Positions 6,383 to 11,228 of a DNA stretch of 11,228 nt are shown here, one piece after another. The first letter of the stretch is position 1; each line of letters begins with the position of its first letter. The position numbers and the translations under genes were made by a program. A model generated the notes under the pieces. The model did not search any database, was not told where the DNA came from, and was given only the letters and a program-made list of their open reading frames with translations. The DNA is from Syntrophomonadaceae bacterium (GTDB taxonomy: Bacteria; Bacillota; Syntrophomonadia; Syntrophomonadales; Syntrophomonadaceae), in contig JAQUBU010000055.1 of the NCBI GenBank assembly GCA_028686565.1, positions 1-11,228 on the forward strand, written 5' to 3'.

Positions 6383-6394
6383 AGGAGGAATTGT

Positions 6395-7210
6395 ATGTCT
6401 TCTAAAGATTTGCAAAGCTACGTAAATAGCTTGTTGTTATCTCAGTACTTACGAAAACCAATTATTAAAAGCATTATTCAGTCAATGCAGCTTCCGACAT
6501 CCAGCACCGGACTGGATCTGGGGTGTGGAATAGGCTTAAATACTATTCTGCTGGCAGAAGTTCTTGGACCCTGTGGGCAAGTAATCGGTCTTGATAGGGA
6601 AGAAGAAATGCTGCTGAAGGCCAGGTCACTGCTCAGTAAATCTGAAGTTAATGAACGGATCAGCCTGGAAAAAGGCGATGTCGGCAATTTACCCTTCCCT
6701 GATAAGAGTTTCGATTGGGCTTGCAGCATAGATTGTGTTGGTGCCATAGCAGTTGATCCGGTACCGTTGCTAAAAGAAGTCATCCGGGTAGTAAAGCCAG
6801 GGGGGCAGGTATTCATTATTATATGGTCTTCGCAGAGTATATTGCCGGGATTTCCCCTTTTGGAGGCCAGATTAAATGCCAGCTCGGCAGGAATTGCTCC
6901 ATTTGCAATCGGAATGGCTCCAGAGATGCATACCATGCGGGCTTTGGGATGGTTCAAGCAAGCTGGTTTTACAGATAACCGGGCTCAAACTTTTATACGA
7001 GATATTTGTCCTCCTTTAAAAGCAGAAATAATAGCTGCGATGACAGATTTATTTAATATGCGTTGGGGAAGTATTGAAAAAGAAGTGGCTCCAGAGCTAT
7101 GGCATGATTACCAGCGTTTATGCCGTCCTGATTCACCTGATTTCATACTGAAAATACCTGATTATTATGCATTTTTCACCTATTCGGTTTTTTCTGGGCG
7201 AGTCCAGTAA
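6395..7210 (+). CDS. class I SAM-dependent methyltransferase
   Basis: A 271-residue cytoplasmic methyltransferase with a Rossmann-type SAM fold. Motif I is TGLDLGCGIGL (38-48). An acidic residue, Asp67 in VIGLDREEEML, is placed to bind the ribose hydroxyls. KGDVGNLPFPDKSFDWAC (92-109) is the motif II/post-II region of the UbiE/Methyltransf_11 type, and VIRVVKPGGQVFII is motif III. The acceptor is not evident: the C-terminal 100 residues, which usually decide the substrate, match nothing I recognise. The ATG has AGGAGG at 6383-6388 with a 6-nt gap. The crotonase-fold gene begins 59 bp downstream on the same strand and may be co-transcribed, although a good extended -10 box lies between them. 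Confidence 0.88.
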   Translation: MSSKDLQSYVNSLLLSQYLRKPIIKSIIQSMQLPTSSTGLDLGCGIGLNTILLAEVLGPCGQVIGLDREEEMLLKARSLLSKSEVNERISLEKGDVGNLPFPDKSFDWACSIDCVGAIAVDPVPLLKEVIRVVKPGGQVFIIIWSSQSILPGFPLLEARLNASSAGIAPFAIGMAPEMHTMRALGWFKQAGFTDNRAQTFIRDICPPLKAEIIAAMTDLFNMRWGSIEKEVAPELWHDYQRLCRPDSPDFILKIPDYYAFFTYSVFSGRVQ

Positions 7211-7213
7211 ATT

Positions 7214-7222
7214 TGGTATAAT
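7214..7222 (+). promoter_or_regulatory. candidate extended -10 promoter of the crotonase gene
   Basis: TGGTATAAT is a perfect extended -10 element (TG, one base, TATAAT) 4 bp after the methyltransferase stop codon. It would place the start site near 7229, about 40 nt before the ATG. No good -35 box lies upstream, as is tolerated with extended -10 promoters. Confidence 0.45.
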
Positions 7223-7269
7223 GGCAATATGGGATTAAATGGAATATTAAATGAAGGGGAGGGTTAATT

Positions 7270-8049
7270 ATGGCTTACGAGGTTATTTTAGTGGAATCCA
7301 AGGAACATATCGGTATTATAACTCTTAATCGCCCAGAACAATTGAATACCTTTAACAAATCACTGGCTATCGAACTTAACACAGCGTTGGAAGAGATGGA
7401 TAAGGATGATGAAATCAGAGTGGTTATTCTCAAAGGAGCAGGGCGGGCTTTCTGTGCCGGAATAGATGTTAATGAGTTATTTGCACAGCGGAGCAGCGCA
7501 GAATCTTTAAAATGGATAGAATTAATGGAAGACAGCAGTCTAATTATGGCGCGAATGGCAAAACCGGTTATTGCTTCTGTTCATAGTATTGCGGTAGCCA
7601 ATGGTATTGGGGTAGTTGCTGCAGCGGATTTAGCTATAGCGGCAGAAGGTACCCAATTTGGTGCGACCGCAGTAAATGTGGGTTTATTCTGCATGGGTCC
7701 TGCAGTGCCTTTATCTCGAAATTTGGGGCGTAAAAAGGCTTTGGAATTATTGCTTACTGGAGACATGATTGATGCCGAAGAAGCTGAAAGAATAGGGCTT
7801 ATAAATAAGGTGGTGCCAAGCGAAAAACTGGAAGAAGAAACCATGAATATGGCCAGGAAGATAGCCGCCAAGAGTCCTTTGGGGGTTCAACTGGGTAAGA
7901 AATCTTTCTATAAGATGTCAGATTTAGAATATGCTAAAGCTATGGAACTGGCCAATAATCATTTTATTATGTTAGCAAATACGGAAGATGCTCACGAAGG
8001 AGTGGATGCTTTCTTGAATAAGCGCGCACCGGAATGGAAATTGAAATAG
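7270..8049 (+). CDS. crotonase-fold protein, ECHDC3-like, without the hydratase glutamates
   Basis: A 259-residue enoyl-CoA hydratase/isomerase superfamily protein. The acyl-CoA and oxyanion-hole segment GAGRAFCAGIDVNEL (56-70) is intact. Aligning ANGIGVVAAADLAI (110-123) and QFGATAVNVGLF (129-140) with rat mitochondrial crotonase puts Gly114 at Glu144 and Ala134 at Glu164. Both catalytic acids of the classical hydratase are therefore absent. The ATAVNVGLF..GPAVPLSR stretch and the C-terminus, with EEETMNMARKIA and LGKKSFYK, resemble the ECHDC3 group, whose reaction is poorly defined. It may isomerise, hydrolyse or bind an acyl-CoA; plain hydration by the known mechanism is unlikely. GGGGAGGG precedes the ATG. 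No other beta-oxidation gene is in the window. Confidence 0.87.
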   Translation: MAYEVILVESKEHIGIITLNRPEQLNTFNKSLAIELNTALEEMDKDDEIRVVILKGAGRAFCAGIDVNELFAQRSSAESLKWIELMEDSSLIMARMAKPVIASVHSIAVANGIGVVAAADLAIAAEGTQFGATAVNVGLFCMGPAVPLSRNLGRKKALELLLTGDMIDAEEAERIGLINKVVPSEKLEEETMNMARKIAAKSPLGVQLGKKSFYKMSDLEYAKAMELANNHFIMLANTEDAHEGVDAFLNKRAPEWKLK

Positions 8050-8315
8050 TATCATATTAACCCGCTGAATTTGTCCGCCACTAAGTTGATGCGGATTACG
8101 CGTCAGGTGCTCTTCATCCAGTCATGGCTGTATAGTCAAGAATGGAAGATTGCCTTGTAACAGCAATCATTCCTGCCGGTATGCTGATGAGCATAGAAAC
8201 TAGCATTGCGGCCAGGGCAAGTTTGAAAGTAGCCGGAGTCCTTGTCGGGATTTCTTTCAGGATGGATCACAAGATGATAGCAGTTTGCATCTCTTTTGGA
8301 GTTTGGTAAAAAATT
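8050..8315. other. intergenic stretch, possible decayed coding sequence
   Basis: No convincing gene is present. A plus-strand frame from ATG 8142 to TAA 8310-8312 would encode 56 residues, beginning MEDCLVTAIIPAGMLMSIET and containing a hydrophobic ASLKVAGVLVGISF stretch. It has no ribosome binding site and no recognisable family, so it may be a leftover piece of a membrane protein gene. TCCGC (8074-8078) and GCGGA (8091-8095) could form a weak hairpin after the crotonase gene, but no T-run follows, so I do not call a terminator there. Confidence 0.35.
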
Positions 8316-8351
8316 CGTCCACTTGTGGGTAAGGCTACCTACAAGTGGACG
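8305..8351 (-). terminator. intrinsic terminator of the DUF1847 gene
   Basis: Arms 8316-8331 and 8336-8351 match over 16 positions with one exception, around a 4-nt loop. Read on the minus strand, the stem starts 12 bp after the DUF1847 stop codon and is followed by AATTTTTTAC, the expected T-run. The mismatch is an A-C pair on the minus transcript and a G-U pair on the plus transcript, but the plus strand has no T-run. Confidence 0.85.
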
Positions 8352-8362
8352 GTTGTTTGGAA

Positions 8363-9001
8363 TTATTTCCAAAGATCCAGGACTTTTCTGCGGTGGTAAC
8401 TGCTGTATAATACTGCCGCCGGGTTGTGCCCCAGCACGCGGTCTTTCACGATAATGGTGGTAACGGGTGCATCTGAATATTTGGTGAAAAGTATGTCATG
8501 TCCGATACACAAGCCGCAGATGATATTCAACTCACTCTGTTTTTTATTAAGTAAAAGGGCCTGGCCGATGGGGTTGCACATAACCTCATTCTCACCAACG
8601 TTTATCTGTGGCAAATCCAGGTTGCTTTTTAGCAGGCCGCCATTTTTGCATATTACCAATGAGACTTCGAAATTCTTCTTAAGGTATTCCGCTATCGTCT
8701 GTGCTTCCTTGATCAAACCGATGCAAGCAGCAACACCAAGCTTGGTATACCCCATTTCCCTGGCGAAATGACTAATTTCTTCCAAACGGGTAGCCTCCTG
8801 GTAATATTTAGCTTCAATAGCTGCTGAGGCTTGGGTTAGCTTGAGATTATCCGCTTCTTTATATATATCAATTACTTCAGCATTAATATCTGGATAGCAA
8901 TTTCGGCCTTTACGGCAACGTTGCTTTAAACAGATAGAACAATCTTTGCCAAATGGTGGTGAGGAACCATCCTCCGATTTTTTTTCGATCTCTTCTTTCA
9001 T
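8363..9001 (-). CDS. DUF1847 family cysteine-rich, probable metal-binding protein
   Basis: A 212-residue cytoplasmic protein of the DUF1847 family, common in anaerobes and of unknown function. Near the N-terminus Cys21, Cys24, Cys29 and Cys35 (CSICLKQRCRKGRNC) form a likely metal or Fe-S site. More cysteines sit in the conserved core: Cys93, Cys118, Cys142 (CNPIGQALLLN) and Cys162/Cys165 (ICGLCIGHD). The C-terminal VKDRVLGHNPAAVLY block is a family hallmark. The domain length is normal. The ATG has only a modest upstream GGTGA. It is the last gene of a minus-strand run with the DUF5320-like and MinD-like genes, but a 155-bp gap with two hairpins precedes it, so it may be transcribed separately. 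Metal binding is inferred from the cysteines. Confidence 0.85.
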   Translation of the reverse strand: MKEEIEKKSEDGSSPPFGKDCSICLKQRCRKGRNCYPDINAEVIDIYKEADNLKLTQASAAIEAKYYQEATRLEEISHFAREMGYTKLGVAACIGLIKEAQTIAEYLKKNFEVSLVICKNGGLLKSNLDLPQINVGENEVMCNPIGQALLLNKKQSELNIICGLCIGHDILFTKYSDAPVTTIIVKDRVLGHNPAAVLYSSYHRRKVLDLWK

Positions 9002-9076
9002 AAATTCACCGCTTTCTTAGAAGTGCTATCTTTAGCTGGTAATGAAATTATCCGGATCAGAGAACCCCAAGAAGAT

Positions 9077-9095
9077 GGCCTGCAGTTTGCAGGCC
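9077..9095. terminator. hairpin between the DUF5320-like and DUF1847 genes
   Basis: GGCCTGCA (9077-9084) and TGCAGGCC (9088-9095) are perfect complements around a GTT loop. On the minus strand the stem is followed by ATCTTCTTGGGG, a poor T-run, so it may be a weak terminator or attenuator ahead of the DUF1847 gene. Confidence 0.35.
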
Positions 9096-9109
9096 TGAAG
9101 GGTCCTTAT

Positions 9110-9150
9110 GAACAGGCAGGATAGGGGATAACCTCTCTTCCTGCCTGTTC
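9110..9150 (-). terminator. long hairpin just downstream of the DUF5320-like gene
   Basis: An 11-bp perfect stem (9110-9120 with 9140-9150) encloses an inner AGGGG/CCTCT stem with an ATAA loop. It begins 7 bp past the stop of the small gene on the minus strand. No T-run follows on that strand, so it may protect the 3' end of the mRNA or act as a weak terminator. Confidence 0.4.
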
Positions 9151-9156
9151 GTGAAT

Positions 9157-9381
9157 TTATCTGTTTTGGGTATTGTTGGAGGCATTTAAGCCGCGGCCCC
9201 TGCCGCCTCCTGTACCTCCTGTACCTCCTGTACCTCCAGGACCATTACCGCCACCATTTCTGCGTCCTTGACCCTTACCTGACTTATTTATGCTATTGTC
9301 ACGACCTGTTCCACAGCCTCCTCTTAGCCGACCTGTTCCAGATCCCTGACCTTGCGGTCCAGTTCCATCTCTGTTAGGCAT
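9157..9381 (-). CDS. small glycine-rich DUF5320-like protein
   Basis: A 74-residue, low-complexity basic protein. The N-terminus MPNRDGTGPQGQGSGTGR resembles DUF5320 proteins (MP..DGTGP.G.G..TGR), small anaerobe proteins often encoded beside NifX/NifB-type and MinD-like ATPase genes. The rest is Gly, Asn, Arg and Thr with one cysteine (in RGGCGTG). A three-fold 9-bp repeat encodes Gly-Gly-Thr units. I chose the ATG at 9381 because AAGGAG then lies at normal spacing; a GTG nine bases upstream would overlap that site. It sits about 20 bp after the second MinD-like gene, so it is probably in the same operon. Function is unknown; a metal-site or scaffold role is only suggested by its company. Confidence 0.75.
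   Translation of the reverse strand: MPNRDGTGPQGQGSGTGRLRGGCGTGRDNSINKSGKGQGRRNGGGNGPGGTGGTGGTGGGRGRGLNASNNTQNR
9206..9237 (+). repeat. 9-bp tandem repeat inside the DUF5320-like gene
   Basis: Three direct copies of CCTCCTGTA plus a partial fourth are identical base for base. They encode repeated Gly-Gly-Thr on the minus strand. The exact identity suggests recent slippage or copy-number variation. Confidence 0.8.
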
Positions 9382-9400
9382 TAGCCTCACTCCTTTCTTA

Positions 9401-10261
9401 TTAAAGATCTAATTGTTTTATGATATTTTCCCAAAGAGGAAAAAGCATCTCTTTTATCTGTCCATTGGCTCCGGGAATCTTAGCCTTGGTAATCGATTCA
9501 GCGATTTCTGTACTAAATGCCACCCGTCCCGCAACAGCTATGTTGTTCTTAAGTGCCCAATCCTCTATTTCTTCGCATATCTTTGGATTCAGATCCCATT
9601 TATTTATAATTATTACACCCTTCATACCACGCAGACGCATCAATTGACTGACCCGCTGCAAATCATGAAAACCTGAACCGCTCGGTTCGGTGACCAGTAC
9701 CACCAGATCAACTCCCACCATGGAAGATATAACTGCACAGCCAATCCCCGGCGGGCCATCGGCAATAATGAGGGGAATTTCTTTTTCTTCAGCCGTTTTA
9801 CGAGCCATCGTCTTTACCTGAGCTACCAGCTTGCCTGAGTTCTCTTCACCAGGTCGCAGTTCAGCGAAAAATACCGGTTGATTTTCTTGGGAAACTCCAC
9901 TAAACCAGCGGCCTGAAGGTCTGGGCCGCATAGTTATGGCTTGCACCGGACATATATAGGAACAAAAACCGCAGCCCTCACAGGGCAGGGGCAAAACTTG
10001 ATAATTCGAGTCAATGGCTTCAAATCGGCAAAGGGCTGCACACACTCCACAGCTTATGCAGGAATCCTCATCTATCCAGGCAGTTTCGCCAGCACTAAAA
10101 TCAAAGCCCTTTAACTTTTGCGGCTGCAAGAGAATGGGCAGGTTGGAGGCATCTACATCATAATCACAGGCAATGCAGTTGTCTGCAAAATATATGAAGG
10201 AGGAAGTCAAAGAAGTTTTGCCTGTTCCTCCTTTGCCGCTTATAAGCAGTATCTCTTTCAT
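9401..10261 (-). CDS. MinD-superfamily P-loop ATPase with inserted 2x[4Fe-4S] ferredoxin domain (second of pair)
   Basis: A 286-residue cytoplasmic ATPase of the COG1149 type. The deviant Walker A motif GKGGTGKT is at 9-16, Walker A' CDYDVDASN at 32-40, DGPPGIGC at 168-175 and NKWD at 220-223. Between the P-loop half and the rest lie two CX2CX2CX3C motifs (Cys68/71/74/78 and Cys94/97/100/104), each able to hold a [4Fe-4S] cluster. Relatives include Mrp/ApbC and Nbp35 cluster carriers and the nitrogenase Fe protein fold, so ATP-driven electron or cluster transfer is plausible but not established for this family. Its ATG overlaps the stop of the preceding paralogue (ATGA), so the two are translationally coupled and probably form a heterodimer. 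The DUF5320-like gene follows. Confidence 0.9.
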   Translation of the reverse strand: MKEILLISGKGGTGKTSLTSSFIYFADNCIACDYDVDASNLPILLQPQKLKGFDFSAGETAWIDEDSCISCGVCAALCRFEAIDSNYQVLPLPCEGCGFCSYICPVQAITMRPRPSGRWFSGVSQENQPVFFAELRPGEENSGKLVAQVKTMARKTAEEKEIPLIIADGPPGIGCAVISSMVGVDLVVLVTEPSGSGFHDLQRVSQLMRLRGMKGVIIINKWDLNPKICEEIEDWALKNNIAVAGRVAFSTEIAESITKAKIPGANGQIKEMLFPLWENIIKQLDL

Positions 10262-11100
10262 GATAAAGCCTCCTTAATTTGGCCCATAATATCACTTAAA
10301 ATACTACGTAAAGCCGGCATAGCTTCCAGTGGATCTCGACCCTGCATATAAGCCCGGGCCAGTTCTTGACTGAATGGAATTCGTGCCAGGACAGGAATCC
10401 CTGTTCTGCTGGAAAGGTCCGCCAATTCTTGTTCTTGTCCTTGCCAGCGGTTTATCACCAATCCACCGGGTATACCCAACAGCCCCACTGCTTCCAGGGA
10501 CAGTTCCAGATCATGCAGACCAAAAGGGGTAGGCTCAGTTATCAGCAAACAATAGTCACTGTCTCTTATTGATTCGATCATCGCACAAGTAGTCCCGGGA
10601 GGGCAATCAATAATCCTTAATTGAGCTGCTTGCTTTTTGTTTTTGGTTGCCTTTATGAGTGGTGGGCTCTGGGCTTCCCCAACCGTCAGACGGCCGGTTA
10701 AAAGTGTTCCATAGCCCGGGATATCTGCCTCTTCTATAACACCAATATGGTGTCCCTTTTCTTTTATGGCAGCTTCCGGGCAAAGATAAGCACAGGCCCC
10801 GCAAGAATGACAGAGTTCATTGAAAACCAGCACTTTATGTGCTAGAACCACCAGAGCATTAAACTTGCATATCTCTGCACATTTTCCACAGAGATTACAT
10901 TGCTGAAGATCTATCTCGGGAACGAGCCGATTAACTTTGACAGTATCAATTACTTGCTGCTTCAAAACCAAACCTGCATTTGGTTCTTCTACATCGGCAT
11001 CAACCAGCACCGGATTATATTCGGACAGAACCTTCATCAAGCAGGTGGATAACAAAGTTTTTCCTGTACCGCCTTTACCACTCGCTACTGCGATTTGCAT
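10258..11100 (-). CDS. MinD-superfamily P-loop ATPase with inserted 2x[4Fe-4S] ferredoxin domain (first of pair)
   Basis: A 280-residue paralogue of the following gene with the same layout: GKGGTGKT at 8-15, Walker A' VDADVEEPN at 33-41, ferredoxin motifs with Cys68/71/74/78 and Cys97/100/103/107, then DCPPGTTC (165-172) and NRW (217-219). It is cytoplasmic. The two proteins are clearly diverged, so the duplication is old, and each keeps a complete ATPase and both cluster motifs. I chose the ATG at 11100 because GGGAG lies 8 nt upstream and the P-loop begins at once, as in the family. A start 90 bp upstream would translate through the repeat hairpin at 11126-11162 and is unlikely. It leads the minus-strand operon, and the repeat lies in its leader. 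Confidence 0.9.
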   Translation of the reverse strand: MQIAVASGKGGTGKTLLSTCLMKVLSEYNPVLVDADVEEPNAGLVLKQQVIDTVKVNRLVPEIDLQQCNLCGKCAEICKFNALVVLAHKVLVFNELCHSCGACAYLCPEAAIKEKGHHIGVIEEADIPGYGTLLTGRLTVGEAQSPPLIKATKNKKQAAQLRIIDCPPGTTCAMIESIRDSDYCLLITEPTPFGLHDLELSLEAVGLLGIPGGLVINRWQGQEQELADLSSRTGIPVLARIPFSQELARAYMQGRDPLEAMPALRSILSDIMGQIKEALS

Positions 11101-11125
11101 ACTATGCTCCCTTCTTGCCTTTCGA

Positions 11126-11180
11126 GCATCGGAAGAAAATGCTCTGCAGTATCTTCCGATGCAACGAGGTGGGGGACTAG
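11126..11180 (-). repeat. dispersed structured repeat in the MinD operon leader, copy 4
   Basis: An 11-bp perfect stem (11126-11136 GCATCGGAAGA with 11152-11162) encloses an imperfect inner stem. It is followed on the plus strand by GCAACGAGGTGGGGGACTAG (11161-11180). The arrangement matches 137-190, with the central hairpin the same length, and its tail matches the reverse strand of 1623-1643. On the minus strand it lies 26 to 80 bases ahead of the first MinD-like gene, so it could be in the mRNA leader. Beyond it, 11181-11228 shows no clear gene or promoter. Confidence 0.6.
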
Positions 11181-11228
11181 CACCAGCCACCTGTTTAGTT
11201 AATTGGAACCTGACCGCCTAAACAAGCG

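Noticed and set aside
6478..6957. A 159-codon minus-strand open frame opposite the methyltransferase
   Set aside because: It lies wholly within the methyltransferase gene, has no ribosome binding site that stands out, and its composition is what an antisense frame would give.
9206..9237. The 9-bp tandem repeats as a CRISPR-like array
   Set aside because: There are no spacers. The repeats are contiguous and encode Gly-Gly-Thr within a glycine-rich protein.
11192..11224. TGTTTAG and CTAAACA inverted pair at the right edge
   Set aside because: Seven-base arms 19 bases apart are expected by chance in A/T-rich sequence, and the context runs out at the window end.

Overview
The window reads like the chromosome of a low-GC anaerobic firmicute (Clostridia). 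The evidence is strong purine-rich ribosome binding sites, GTG starts alongside ATG, a lipoprotein signal on the solute-binding protein, ferredoxin-type MinD ATPases and a molybdenum-cofactor riboswitch. A syntrophic or Desulfotomaculum-like relative is possible, but the sequence alone does not prove it. I see no rRNA, tRNA, CRISPR array, phage or complete transposase gene.

Left part (1-3400): a probable gene tail on the plus strand converges on a minus-strand DUF89/ARMT1-like metal-dependent phosphatase gene, with hairpins between them. Upstream of that gene is a 290-bp palindromic, MITE-like element (1122-1411). A YibE/F family membrane protein follows. Directly after it lies the broken 3' half of an iron/cobalamin-type ABC ATPase gene that lacks Walker A and carries a TAG at the catalytic glutamate.

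Middle (3400-6280): a molybdate (or tungstate) uptake operon, modA-modB-modC, with overlapping reading frames. A Moco-family riboswitch and an intrinsic terminator precede it, and a strong terminator closes it. The cell therefore probably senses finished cofactor and shuts down oxyanion import by premature termination. A 7-9 bp complementarity between the conserved 3' strand of the aptamer and the terminator loop suggests how the switch may work.

Right-middle (6280-8360): a SAM-dependent methyltransferase and an ECHDC3-like crotonase-fold protein lacking both classical hydratase glutamates. They are followed by about 300 bp of apparently non-functional DNA and a terminator that serves the opposite strand.

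Right part (8360-11228), all on the minus strand: two adjacent MinD-superfamily ATPases, each with two [4Fe-4S] ferredoxin motifs inserted after the P-loop region and overlapping by ATGA, then a small glycine-rich DUF5320-like protein and a cysteine-rich DUF1847 protein. This is a recurrent but functionally unresolved anaerobe gene set, plausibly for metal-cluster or metallocofactor handling.

A family of short, structured dispersed repeats (137-190, 1577-1643, 6332-6382, 11126-11180) shares modules around the core CCTCGTTGCA and keeps base pairing while its sequence varies. Together with the riboswitch, it is the most interesting unexplained signal here. I found no convincing new defence or mobile system.
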